NCBI GenBank assembly: GCA_903950295.1
Contig: CAJBAP010000207.1
Span: forward strand, 1 to 13,138
Length of the DNA: 13,138 bases
Origin: an uncultured Rhodocyclaceae bacterium
GTDB taxonomy: Bacteria; Pseudomonadota; Gammaproteobacteria; Burkholderiales; Rhodocyclaceae
Reading direction: 5' to 3'
Shown: one piece after another, positions 6,103-13,138 of the stretch
Numbering within the stretch: position 1 is the stretch's first letter
Layout: each line of letters begins with the position of its first letter
The notes under the pieces: model-generated
Seen by the model: only the letters and a program-made list of their open reading frames with translations
Databases searched by the model: none
Told to the model about the DNA's origin: nothing
Position numbers and translations under genes: made by a program

Positions 6103-6128
6103 TATCGGCACTGCCAAAACAAACTTTA
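6102..6128 (-). promoter_or_regulatory. Sigma-28 (FliA) promoter for flgA-flgM-flgN
   Basis: On the minus strand, TAAAGTTT (6128-6121), 11 bases, then GCCGATAT (6109-6102) matches the sigma-28 consensus TAAAGTTT-N11-GCCGATAA at 15 of 16 bases with exact spacing. Transcription would run left from about 6095, leaving a leader of roughly 170 bases before flgA. Its -10 box shares base 6102 with the sigma-54 promoter facing flgB. Confidence 0.8.
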
Positions 6129-6142
6129 GTCACACTCAAACC

Positions 6143-6559
6143 ATGATCGATCGCCTCGAACAAGACCTGAACTTCACCCGTACCGCCCTCGGCGTGCGTG
6201 GTTATCGTCAGGAACTGTTGGCTTCGAACATCGCCAACGCGGACACTCCCCACTACAAGGCGCGCGATGTCGACTTCAAGTCGGCCTTGGGCGCTGCCCT
6301 CGGGACTGCCGGTGCTAGTGCAGCTGCCCCGCTCGCGCTGGAGCGTACCCAGGCCGGTCATATCGCCAGCAAACCCGATACACCCTACGGCGGTGCCGTG
6401 AAATATCGCGCCGAATATCAGGGTGCCGTCGATGGCAACACGGTGAACATGGATGTCGAGCGCGCCTCCTTTACCGAGAACGCTCTCCAGGTCGAAGCAC
6501 TCATCACTTTCATCAATGGTCGCTTCCGCACCATGAACGCGGCCATCCAAGGCCAGTGA
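6143..6559 (+). CDS. flgB: FlgB, proximal rod protein
   Basis: FlgB is one of the proximal rod proteins built on the MS-ring/FliE base, and passes through the flagellar export apparatus without a cleaved signal. The 138-residue product starts MIDRLEQDLNF. It has the family's N-terminal motif LLASNIANADTPHYKARDVDF (about 29-49) and a C-terminal heptad-rich segment, VNMDVERASFTENALQVEALITFINGRF, which forms the other half of the rod coiled coil. The usual length is near 135. The ATG has no clear ribosome binding site. It is the first gene of the rod-hook operon, about 30 bases after the predicted sigma-54 transcript start, and is followed by flgC after 16 bases. Confidence 0.95.
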   Translation: MIDRLEQDLNFTRTALGVRGYRQELLASNIANADTPHYKARDVDFKSALGAALGTAGASAAAPLALERTQAGHIASKPDTPYGGAVKYRAEYQGAVDGNTVNMDVERASFTENALQVEALITFINGRFRTMNAAIQGQ

Positions 6560-6575
6560 GAAGGGTAGATAAATC

Positions 6576-6977
6576 ATGAGCGATTTCAGAATCTTCGCCA
6601 TCGCCGGTTCCGCGCTTACCGCGCAGTCCGCCCGTCTGAATGCCGTCTCGAGCAACCTCGCCAACGCCGACAGCGTGACCGGTGCCGACGGCCAACCCTA
6701 CCGCGCCAAGCAAGTGGTGTTCAAGGCCACGCCGGTCGAAGGCGGTGGACTCGGCGTACGTGTGACGCAGGTGGTGGAAAGCGCAGCCCCGCTACGCATG
6801 ACCTACGACCCCGCCAACCCTGCCGCCGACGAGAAGGGTTATGTATCGATGCCGAACGTGAATGTGGTCGAAGAGATGGTCAACATGATCTCGGCCTCGC
6901 GCGCCTACCAAACCAACGCAGAAGTAATGAATACCGCCAAGACCTTGATGATGAAGGCCCTGACGATCGGACAGTAA
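6576..6977 (+). CDS. flgC: FlgC, proximal rod protein
   Basis: FlgC packs with FlgB and FlgF in the proximal rod. The 133-residue protein has the N-terminal rod motif [16 protein letters not shown] (about 21-36) and RAKQVVF, and a C-terminal helix, [20 protein letters not shown], shared by rod and hook proteins. Length and ends agree with the family. A purine-rich AGAAGGG precedes the ATG by about ten bases. It lies 16 bases after flgB and 12 before flgD in the same operon. Confidence 0.96.
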   Translation: MSDFRIFAIAGSALTAQSARLNAVSSNLANADSVTGADGQPYRAKQVVFKATPVEGGGLGVRVTQVVESAAPLRMTYDPANPAADEKGYVSMPNVNVVEEMVNMISASRAYQTNAEVMNTAKTLMMKALTIGQ

Positions 6978-6989
6978 CCGGAGAAAATC

Positions 6990-7664
6990 ATGGTAACGAC
7001 AGTCACTAACTCAACAAGCAATCCTTCCGCCGACATCTATGCCGCGCTTAATGTCACGCGCGAAAAGACTTCGGCTACGGCGGACATCCAGAACCGTTTT
7101 CTGACCATGCTGACCGCTCAGTTGAAGAACCAGGATCCGACTGCGCCGATGGACAGCGCGCAGATGACCTCGCAACTGGCGCAGATCAGCACGGTGGATG
7201 GTATCGAGCGTCTCAACAAGACGCTGGGCACCCTGCTCAACGATTCACAAAATGCGCAGGGCCTGCAGGCCGCTTCGCTGGTCGGACGTGGCGTGTTGGT
7301 ACCCGGTAACGGCATGAGCCTGGTCAATGGCGGCGGCGGTTTCGGTATCGAACTGGCCGAGTCGGCCGACGAAGTCACGGCGACCATCAAGGACGCGAAT
7401 GGCCTGGCGATCCGCACGCTACAGCTCGGCAGTGGGGCGCAAGGTGTTCAGCTGGTGCCCTGGGATGGCAAGGCCGATAACGGCGAGCAGGCGGCGGACG
7501 GCAAATATTCTGTCTCGGTGGCAGCCAAGCGTGGCACGAAGTCGGTGAGTTCAAGTGTCCTCTCAGCGGTGCAGGTAGCCGGCGTGATTCGTACCGGTAC
7601 GACCATGAGTGTCGAGGCCGGTGGCGCGATTTATGCATTGAACGACATCAAAGGCATTGTCTAA
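6990..7664 (+). CDS. flgD: FlgD, hook cap / hook assembly scaffold
   Basis: FlgD caps the growing hook and is replaced by junction proteins when the hook is finished. In this 224-residue protein the conserved N-terminal region (residues 37-76) runs from FLTMLTAQLKNQDPTAPMD to QMTSQLAQISTVDGIERLN and serves as the export and cap segment. The C-terminal part holds the Ig-like/Tudor-like core with VPWDGKADNGEQAADGKYSVSV, and ends in the typical ALNDIKGIV. GGAG six bases before the ATG supports the start. The length is ordinary for the family. It sits directly before the hook gene it serves. Confidence 0.95.
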   Translation: MVTTVTNSTSNPSADIYAALNVTREKTSATADIQNRFLTMLTAQLKNQDPTAPMDSAQMTSQLAQISTVDGIERLNKTLGTLLNDSQNAQGLQAASLVGRGVLVPGNGMSLVNGGGGFGIELAESADEVTATIKDANGLAIRTLQLGSGAQGVQLVPWDGKADNGEQAADGKYSVSVAAKRGTKSVSSSVLSAVQVAGVIRTGTTMSVEAGGAIYALNDIKGIV

Positions 7665-7694
7665 GCAATCTGACAAGCAGGACAGGAGAAGAAA

Positions 7695-9617
7695 ATGGGT
7701 TTCCAGCAAGGATTAAGCGGCCTCAACGTCTCGGCCAAGGCACTTGACGCCATCGGCAACAACATTGCCAACTCAAGCACAGTCGGCTACAAGTCGTCAC
7801 AGGTTCAGTTTGCCGACGTCTATGCTGCCTCGCTGGGCGGTGGCGGTGCAGGGCAGATCGGTATCGGTGCATCCGCACCCAGCATTGCCCAATTATTCAC
7901 CCAAGGCAACATCACCACGACGAATAATCCACTGGACATGGCCATCAATGGTGGCGGTTTTTACCGGCTGTCGGATGGCGGTACGCCGGTGTATAGCCGC
8001 AATGGCCAGTTTTCGCTGGACAAGGATGGTTACATGGTGAATACAGGTGGGTTGCGGGTGACCGGTTATGGGGCCGACGATACGGGTGCCATCGTGCCGG
8101 GCGATTTCGTCGATTTGCGTCTTTCAACCACCAACATCGAGCCAAGTTCAACCACCTCCAGCAACGTGCTCGTCAACCTGGATTCGCGCTCGACAGCACC
8201 TGCCGCCATGACGAGCGGAACCCTGACCGGTAGTGCCGCGCCGGTGACACTGGTGATTACCGCCGCCAATAACACGCTGACTCTGAGCGTCGACGGTGCC
8301 GGACCAGCAACCATCGATGTGCCGATCGCAACTTATGCATCGCGGGGCGACCTCGCAATTGCGTTGCAAACAGCGATCAACAGCAACCCGACATTGGCGG
8401 CAGCGGATGCGCTAGTCGATGTGTCGGTTAACACCTCGGGTGCGCTGGCCATTTCGTCGCGCAGTTCCGGTACTCTGGGCAGTCAAGGTACCGGCTCGAC
8501 GGTGACCCAGGCGGGCGGGGATGGCCTGGTTAATCTGCTGGGCGCCCCGACGCCAGCTAGTGGTGCGGACAACTTCAGTTCCACGAATACACTGAGCTAT
8601 ACCGGGTCGACTGCGCAAACGGTCTATGACACGCTGGGCAACCCGCATAACCTGACAATGTATTTCGCCAAGACAGCAAATCAAAACACCTGGCAGCTTT
8701 ACACCGCACTTGATGGTAACTTTACCGGGGCGACAACGACATCAACACCGACCGCAGGTACGCTGACTGGCAGCGCTTATGCGCCTAATGCAGCAGATGC
8801 GGGGGGAACTTTGAGTCTGACGATCGATGGGACGCCTCAAGCGGTTGTTGTTCCTGCAGCCGCATATGCAACCGCCGCCGCTTTGGCCGCAGCAATTAAT
8901 GCTGTCCCAGTTGTTGGGGCAACCGCGTCTGTCTCAGGTGGTGCGATTGTATTCACTTCAGCAACAGCAGGGGGTAGCTCGAGTGTCACCGTTGCTGCAG
9001 GAGCTTTTGCTAATGCGGTTTTAGGTACGGCCACACCTACCGCGGCACCCGGTGTCGCGGCGACGACCTCGATTGTCCCTACCGCGACAATTCTCTCCTT
9101 TGACACGACCGGTGCTCTGACCACCGCTATGCCCCTCAGCCTGAGCTTCGATCCGGCGTCAGGTGCGACGAACCCGATGGCATTTACTCTGGACTTCACG
9201 GGCAGCAGCCAGTACGGCATCAATTTCGGTGTAAACCAGCTATTGCAGGATGGTTATACCTCCGGGCGCCTGACCGGCCTTTCTGTTTCTCCTGACGGCA
9301 CGGTGCAGGGTCGCTACTCGAACGGCAAGACGCGCAACCAGGGCCAGATCGTGCTTGTCAATTTCAACAACTCCAATGGTCTGACTTCGCTTGGCAATAA
9401 CGTCTGGGGTGAAACGGCCGAATCCGGCCAGCCAATTCCCGGCACGCCGGGACAGGGCAGCCTCGGTCTGATCCAGTCGGCGGCGGTCGAGGAATCGAAC
9501 ACCGACCTGACTGCGGAACTGGTCAACATGATTACCCAGCAGCGTGTCTATCAGGCCAACGCGCAGACGATCAAGACGCAGGACCAGGTGCTGCAAACCC
9601 TGGTCAACCTGCGTTAA
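7695..9617 (+). CDS. flgE: FlgE, hook protein, enlarged by two inserted modules
   Basis: FlgE polymerises into the hook, the universal joint between rod and filament. Here it has 640 residues, against 402 in E. coli. The ends are canonical: LSGLNVSAKALDAIGNNIAN (8-27), [17 protein letters not shown] (76-92) and, at the C-terminus, ESNTDLTAELVNMITQQRVYQANAQ (600-624). The FlaE-type D2 core starts with SYTGSTAQTVYDTLGNPHNLTMYF (301-324). Extra material comes as two modules, both beginning GTLTGSA: residues 175-290, between D1 and FlaE, and residues 355-453, splitting the FlaE domain. Both resemble the flagellin/hook IN motif (TLSLTIDG, VPAAAYATAAALAAAIN) and would face outward. The second has AT-richer codons than its surroundings. 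AGGAGA seven bases before the ATG fixes the start. Two TAA stops follow in tandem. Confidence 0.95.
   Translation: MGFQQGLSGLNVSAKALDAIGNNIANSSTVGYKSSQVQFADVYAASLGGGGAGQIGIGASAPSIAQLFTQGNITTTNNPLDMAINGGGFYRLSDGGTPVYSRNGQFSLDKDGYMVNTGGLRVTGYGADDTGAIVPGDFVDLRLSTTNIEPSSTTSSNVLVNLDSRSTAPAAMTSGTLTGSAAPVTLVITAANNTLTLSVDGAGPATIDVPIATYASRGDLAIALQTAINSNPTLAAADALVDVSVNTSGALAISSRSSGTLGSQGTGSTVTQAGGDGLVNLLGAPTPASGADNFSSTNTLSYTGSTAQTVYDTLGNPHNLTMYFAKTANQNTWQLYTALDGNFTGATTTSTPTAGTLTGSAYAPNAADAGGTLSLTIDGTPQAVVVPAAAYATAAALAAAINAVPVVGATASVSGGAIVFTSATAGGSSSVTVAAGAFANAVLGTATPTAAPGVAATTSIVPTATILSFDTTGALTTAMPLSLSFDPASGATNPMAFTLDFTGSSQYGINFGVNQLLQDGYTSGRLTGLSVSPDGTVQGRYSNGKTRNQGQIVLVNFNNSNGLTSLGNNVWGETAESGQPIPGTPGQGSLGLIQSAAVEESNTDLTAELVNMITQQRVYQANAQTIKTQDQVLQTLVNLR
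8217..8564 (+). repeat. FlgE insert module 1 (protein-level repeat)
   Basis: This segment encodes FlgE residues 175-290. It starts with GTLTGSA and contains TLTLSVDGAGPATIDVPIATYASRGDLAIALQTAIN split over 195-229. Its pattern parallels module 2 at the protein level, but the DNA is not similar, so any duplication is old or the modules were acquired separately. Confidence 0.6.
8757..9053 (+). repeat. FlgE insert module 2, with distinct codon use
   Basis: This segment encodes FlgE residues 355-453. It also starts GTLTGSA and contains TLSLTIDGTPQAVVVPAAAY followed by an Ala-rich helix, like module 1. Counted by hand, 55 of 85 codons in 8775-9029 end in A or T, against 15 of 60 in the 3' part of the same gene (9302-9481). 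Confidence 0.65.
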
Positions 9618-9664
9618 TAAAAAGTCGGCGCTAGCGGGACGGCTAAACAGGCGAACAAGAGACC

Positions 9665-10420
9665 ATGGACAGACTGATCTACACAGCGATGACAGGGGCC
9701 AGTGGCACCATGTCGCGCCAGGCGGCCGTGGCACACAACCTCGCCAACGTCACGACGCAAGGTTATCGCGCCGAGGAGCATCGGCTGCGTGCGGTACAGG
9801 TGCAGACGCACAATCGCACCCCGTCCGCTTTGCCAACGCGTGCTTTTACCGTGGATGCCAGTACCCATACCGACTTCAGCGAAGGCGCGCTGATCTACAC
9901 CGGCGGCCAATACGATGTCGCCGTGAAAGGCAAGGGCTGGATCGCGGTAGCACTGCCGGAAGGCGGTGAGGGTTACACGCGCAATGGCAGTTTTGAGACT
10001 TCCGAAGCGGGCGTGCTGCAAACCCATACCGGTATCCCGGTACAGGGTGACGGCGGCCCGATCACCATTCCGCCGGATACGCGCGTCACTATCGAACGTG
10101 ACGGCACGATCTCGACGGTTCCTCAGAGTGGTGCACAGAACGTATCAACTGTGGTGGGCCGCATCAAACTGGTAAATCCACCGGAAACTGATCTGGTGCG
10201 TGGTCCCGATGGTTACTTTCGCATGAGCGGAGGCAATGAGGCCGAACAGGACGCTACCGTCAAGATCGCTTCTGGCTACACCGAAAACAGCAACGTCAAT
10301 CCGGTTGAACAGATGGTGTCGATGATCTCGCTGGCACGCCAGTTCGAAATGCAAATGCGCATGATTACCACTGCTGAAGCCAACGATCGCGCCGCGACGC
10401 AAATCTTGGCCCCGCGCTGA
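9665..10420 (+). CDS. flgF: FlgF, proximal rod protein
   Basis: FlgF is a rod protein of the FlgF/FlgG/FlgE family. The 251-residue product shows the N-terminal motif AVAHNLANVTTQGYRAEEHRL (about 21-41), the middle beta-rich domain with GGQYDVAVKGKGWIAV and GYTRNGSFETSEAGVLQT, and the C-terminal helix NVNPVEQMVSMISLARQFEMQM. Length fits the family. The stretch before the ATG (AAGAGA) is a modest ribosome binding site. The 47-base gap from flgE shows no clear promoter or terminator. FlgF rather than FlgG is indicated by the MDRLIYTAMTGA start and by gene order. Confidence 0.96.
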   Translation: MDRLIYTAMTGASGTMSRQAAVAHNLANVTTQGYRAEEHRLRAVQVQTHNRTPSALPTRAFTVDASTHTDFSEGALIYTGGQYDVAVKGKGWIAVALPEGGEGYTRNGSFETSEAGVLQTHTGIPVQGDGGPITIPPDTRVTIERDGTISTVPQSGAQNVSTVVGRIKLVNPPETDLVRGPDGYFRMSGGNEAEQDATVKIASGYTENSNVNPVEQMVSMISLARQFEMQMRMITTAEANDRAATQILAPR

Positions 10421-10432
10421 AAAGGATAAAAA

Positions 10433-11215
10433 ATGATTCGCTCTCTCTGGATTGCCAAAACCGGCCTCGATGCGCAGCAGACGAATCTTGATGTCATCTC
10501 GCATAACCTCGCCAACGTCAGCACCAATGGTTACAAGCGCCAGCGTGCAGTGTTCGAGGACTTGCTCTACCAGAACATGCGCCAGCCAGGCGCCCAGTCG
10601 ACCCAGCAGACGCAGATTCCTTCCGGGTTGATGCTCGGCGTCGGCGTGCGTACGGTGGCCACCGAACACATCCATACCCAGGGCAGCCTGCAGCGCACGG
10701 ATAATCCGCTCGACATGGCCATCAACGGCCAGGGCTTCCTGCAGATTCAGATGCCGGATGGCACGCTGGCCTACACGCGCGATGGCGCCATGCAGCGCGA
10801 CAGCACCGGTCAGGTTGTTACCTCTAGCGGCTATCAACTGACGCCAGCCATCACCATCCCGGCCGATGCGCTCTCGATCACCATCAGCCGTGACGGCATC
10901 GTGTCGGTAACCCAGGCGGGCAATGCGACACCGACCCAGGTCGGCAACATCCAGTTGGCTACCTTCATCAACAATGGCGGCCTGCAAAGTGTCGGCGAAA
11001 ATCTGTATATCGAGACCGCCTCGAGTGGCACGCCAACGCCCAACACGCCGGGCCTCAACGGCGCCGGTTTGCTCAACCAGGGCATGGTCGAAACCTCCAA
11101 CGTCAATGTGGCCGAAGAACTGGTGACCATGATCCAGACCCAGCGTGCCTACGAGATGAACTCGAAAGCCGTTTCAACTTCCGATGCCATGCTCGCCCGA
11201 CTGACCCAACTGTGA
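10433..11215 (+). CDS. flgG: FlgG, distal rod protein
   Basis: FlgG forms the long distal rod that crosses the P- and L-rings and joins the hook. The 260-residue product has the N-terminal motif [19 protein letters not shown] and the FlgG-specific segment [20 protein letters not shown], which distinguishes rod from hook and is tied to rod stiffness. It also has [15 protein letters not shown] and the C-terminal [20 protein letters not shown]. The length is that of E. coli FlgG. AAAAGGA lies just before the ATG. Its stop codon overlaps a possible GTG start for flgH. Confidence 0.97.
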   Translation: MIRSLWIAKTGLDAQQTNLDVISHNLANVSTNGYKRQRAVFEDLLYQNMRQPGAQSTQQTQIPSGLMLGVGVRTVATEHIHTQGSLQRTDNPLDMAINGQGFLQIQMPDGTLAYTRDGAMQRDSTGQVVTSSGYQLTPAITIPADALSITISRDGIVSVTQAGNATPTQVGNIQLATFINNGGLQSVGENLYIETASSGTPTPNTPGLNGAGLLNQGMVETSNVNVAEELVTMIQTQRAYEMNSKAVSTSDAMLARLTQL

Positions 11216-11220
11216 GAACC

Positions 11221-11904
11221 ATGATGATAGCGATCGACCGCATTATGTTCGTCCTGTTGCTCGTGACAGCCGCACTGCTCGCCGGTTGCGTGACCACCAC
11301 CCCGTCGACCGCCGTGCATCAACCCATGACCGTCCGACCCGAGGCACGCAGTGCCGTCGGCCCCTCCAACGGCAGCATCTATAGCGTTGCCAGCGTCCGC
11401 CCCTTGTTCGAAGATCGCCGGGCGCGTTACATCGGCGACACGATCACCATCAACATTGCCGAAAAGACGGCGGCAGCGAAGAAGTCCGACACCAAGGCCG
11501 AGCGCAAGGATGACCGTACTTTAGGCATCCCGACTGTTTCCGGCCTGCCGTTCGCGAGCTTCCAGGGCGCGACGCTGGCGGCGAATACCGAAACCAAGTT
11601 CGACAGCACCGGTGAAAACACTTCGTCGAACAACTTCACCGGCGTACTGACGGTGACGGTGATCGATGTCTATCCGAACGGCAATCTGCTGGTATCGGGC
11701 GAGAAGCAGATCGGCCTGAAGGAAGGCGAGGAGTTCATTCGCTTCTCCGGCGTGGTCAACCCGAACAACATTACCGCCAGCAACACCGTGCAATCCACGC
11801 AGGTCGCCGATGCACGTATCGAATACAAGGCCAATGGTTTCATTGACTCGGCTCAGGTCATGGGCTGGCTTGGACGATTCTTCCTCACTTTCATGCCTTT
11901 CTGA
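11221..11904 (+). CDS. flgH: FlgH, L-ring lipoprotein
   Basis: FlgH forms the L-ring, the outer-membrane bushing around the rod. The 227-residue product has a lipoprotein signal peptide (MFVLLLVTAALLAGC) with lipobox LAGC and Cys23 as the lipidated residue. Typical family segments follow: SIYSVASVRPLFEDRRARYIGD, ITINIAEKTAAAKKSD, and the C-terminal GWLGRFFLTFMPF. ATG at 11221 was chosen. ATG at 11224 is equally possible, and GTG at 11212 would overlap the flgG stop by four bases in a coupled arrangement. GAGAA at 11214-11218 is a weak ribosome binding site. The gap to flgI (90 bases) is the longest in the operon and holds a repeat element. Confidence 0.95.
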   Translation: MMIAIDRIMFVLLLVTAALLAGCVTTTPSTAVHQPMTVRPEARSAVGPSNGSIYSVASVRPLFEDRRARYIGDTITINIAEKTAAAKKSDTKAERKDDRTLGIPTVSGLPFASFQGATLAANTETKFDSTGENTSSNNFTGVLTVTVIDVYPNGNLLVSGEKQIGLKEGEEFIRFSGVVNPNNITASNTVQSTQVADARIEYKANGFIDSAQVMGWLGRFFLTFMPF

Positions 11905-11917
11905 GAAAGAAATATAT

Positions 11918-11987
11918 GGCCCCCACACTTACTTCGTTCGCTGCCCCCACAGGGGGCGTTGCCTCCCTCGGGGCGGCCCTTCGGGAG
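11918..11987. repeat. GC-rich hairpin repeat between flgH and flgI (REP-like)
   Basis: The stretch from GGCCCCCAC to GGGGCGGCCCTTCGGGAG is built of complementary C- and G-runs. There is a perfect hairpin GCCCCC-ACA-GGGGGC (11943-11957) and a stem CTCCC (11963-11967) with GGGAG (11983-11987). From memory it resembles intergenic repeats that occur many times in some betaproteobacterial genomes; copy number was not checked. It is the only sizeable gap filler in the operon. Confidence 0.55.
11983..11987 (+). promoter_or_regulatory. Ribosome binding site GGGAG for flgI, inside a possible stem
   Basis: GGGAG stands 7 bases before the flgI ATG at 11995. It is also the 3' arm of a 5-bp stem with CTCCC at 11963-11967, so folding could hide it from ribosomes. 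Confidence 0.55.
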
Positions 11988-11994
11988 ACAAAAC

Positions 11995-13101
11995 ATGAGC
12001 GCCGTGCATAAATTTCTGATTGGCATGATGTGGCTGTTCGCTGCCCTGCTGGTGAGCGACGCGGCGCGTGCCGAGCGCATCAAGGAAATCGCATCGATTG
12101 CCGGCGTGCGCAATAACCAGTTGGTTGGTTACGGCATCATCGTGGGTCTCGATGGTACGGGCGAGAACACCCCGTTTACGACGCAGAGCATGGTCAACAT
12201 GCTCGCGCGCATGGGGGTGTCCCTGCCGCCGGGGCAGGCGATGCAGTTGAAAAATGCCGCAGCCGTGATGGTGACGACCGATCTGCCGCCTTTCGCCCGT
12301 ATTGGTCAGCCCATCGACGTGACGGTTTCGTCGATTGGCAGTGCCAAGTCATTGCGCGGTGGTACGCTGGTAATGACGCCGCTCAAGGGTGCCGATGGCA
12401 ATGTGTATGCGATGGCGCAGGGCAATATCGTTGTCTCCGGTGCGGGTGCCGAGGGCGGCGGCTCCAAGACCGTCGTCAACCATTTGTCCGTGGGCCGCAT
12501 TGCCAACGGCGCGACGGTTGAGCGCGAAGTGCCGATGTCGATCGGCCAGGGCGACATGGCCAGCTTCGAGTTGCGCCAGACTGATTTTGGTACCGCCCAG
12601 CGCATGGTCGATGCGATCAACAAGGCGATGGGGCAGGGCACGGCGAATGCCATCGATGGTCGCCAGGTGCAGGTCAGGCTTCCCGCCAATACCGAGGAGC
12701 GTGTCGCTTTTCTCGGCGCCGTCGAAAATCTTAAAGTGACACCGATGCAGATGTCAGCGAAGGTGATCGTCAATGCGCGCAGTGGTTCGGTGGTGATCAA
12801 CCAGGCCGTGACGATCGACGCGTGCGCCATTGCCCACGGCAACTTGGCGGTTTCGGTCAGTTCCGACAATACCGTGAGTCAGCCCGGGGTGATGTCATCC
12901 GGCGACACTACCAGCATCACCAATTCCACCGTCGATATCCGTTCGACCGGCGGTGCACTGGTCTCTGTCAGTGCTGGCGTGAATCTCGCCGACGTGGTCA
13001 AGGCACTCAATGCGGTGGGTGCAAAACCGCAGGAGTTGATCGCGATCCTGCAGGCGATGAAGATGGCCGGCGCGTTGCGCGCCGAACTGGAAATCATCTA
13101 A
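11995..13101 (+). CDS. flgI: FlgI, P-ring protein
   Basis: FlgI forms the P-ring in the peptidoglycan layer and depends on the chaperone FlgA, also in this window. The 368-residue precursor has a Sec signal peptide (KFLIGMMWLFAALLVSDAARA, cleavage before ERIKEIASIAG). Family hallmarks follow: VGYGIIVGLDGTGENTPFT, MLARMGVSLPPG, GAEGGGSKTVVNHLSVGRIANGATVERE (split here at Gly-Ser) and the C-terminal LRAELEII. ATG at 11995 with GGGAG is preferred over a TTG at 11959, which would put odd sequence before the signal peptide. In E. coli FlgI two cysteines form a disulfide. Here the first is present (Cys277 in IDACAIAHGNL), but the second position is Ala360 (MAGALRAELEII). Confidence 0.96.
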   Translation: MSAVHKFLIGMMWLFAALLVSDAARAERIKEIASIAGVRNNQLVGYGIIVGLDGTGENTPFTTQSMVNMLARMGVSLPPGQAMQLKNAAAVMVTTDLPPFARIGQPIDVTVSSIGSAKSLRGGTLVMTPLKGADGNVYAMAQGNIVVSGAGAEGGGSKTVVNHLSVGRIANGATVEREVPMSIGQGDMASFELRQTDFGTAQRMVDAINKAMGQGTANAIDGRQVQVRLPANTEERVAFLGAVENLKVTPMQMSAKVIVNARSGSVVINQAVTIDACAIAHGNLAVSVSSDNTVSQPGVMSSGDTTSITNSTVDIRSTGGALVSVSAGVNLADVVKALNAVGAKPQELIAILQAMKMAGALRAELEII

Positions 13102-13138
13102 GCGGCAGAAAACGGCATGATTTGCCGGCATGTTCGGC
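13102..13138 (+). other. Spacer after flgI, no gene identified
   Basis: These 37 bases to the right edge hold a direct repeat CGGCATG (13113-13119 and 13126-13132) and the short palindrome TGCCGGCA. ATG codons at 13117 and 13130 exist but too little follows to judge. flgJ commonly comes next in such operons but cannot be confirmed here. Confidence 0.4.

Noticed and set aside
5534..6142. Long plus-strand open frame leading into flgB
   Set aside because: It overlaps flgA on the other strand and only the part from ATG 6143 matches FlgB.
5924..6664. Long open extension upstream of flgA on the minus strand
   Set aside because: It is antisense to flgB and part of flgC and crosses the promoter region; the FlgA signal peptide starts at 5923 or 5947.
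7473..7480. Another GCCGATAA on the plus strand
   Set aside because: Inside flgD, encoding part of the conserved WDGKADNG motif, with no -35 match (GGTGCCCT).

Overview
The window is a flagellar gene cluster from a GC-rich Gram-negative bacterium, most likely a betaproteobacterium. Three things suggest this: polar-flagellum type genes (flhF, an flhG-like gene, fliA, motC, motD), a divergent flgA-flgM-flgN block next to flgBCDEFGHI, and an intergenic GC-rich repeat resembling ones common in Betaproteobacteria. All coding sequences read as flagellar. No tRNA, rRNA, CRISPR array, insertion sequence or phage gene was seen.

Layout. (1) 1-4239, plus strand: the 3' part of flhF (cut by the window edge), an flhG-like MinD ATPase gene, fliA (sigma-28), and the stator genes motC and motD, tightly packed. 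(2) 4263-5923, minus strand: flgN, flgM and flgA, transcribed in the order flgA, flgM, flgN and converging on motD across 23 bp. (3) 5924-6142: the flgA/flgB control region. (4) 6143-13101, plus strand: flgB, flgC, flgD, flgE, flgF, flgG, flgH and flgI (rod, hook cap, hook, distal rod, L-ring, P-ring). The last 37 bases hold no identifiable gene.

How it works together. FlhF and FlhG-type proteins set flagellar position and number. FliA transcribes late genes and is held back by FlgM until the hook-basal body exports FlgM. FlgN chaperones the hook-filament junction proteins. FlgA helps assemble FlgI. MotC/MotD form a stator.

The most interesting region is the flgA/flgB spacer. A sigma-54 type promoter aimed at flgB (TTGGCACG-N4-CTGCA, 6086-6102) abuts and shares its last base with a nearly perfect sigma-28 promoter aimed at flgA on the other strand (TAAAGTTT-N11-GCCGATAT, 6128-6102). 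Both polymerases could hardly sit there at once, which suggests a built-in early/late switch. A 12-bp palindrome lies about 91 bp upstream of the predicted flgB start, where a sigma-54 activator would be expected. Other oddities are a basic AT-hook-like tail on FliA, an FlhG-like protein with a degenerate P-loop, an enlarged FlgE with two inserted modules (one with clearly different codon use), a repeat element that carries the flgI ribosome binding site, and 12-bp tandem repeats that duplicate the flgM stop codon. All promoter and function statements come from reading the sequence by eye; no search or experiment was run.
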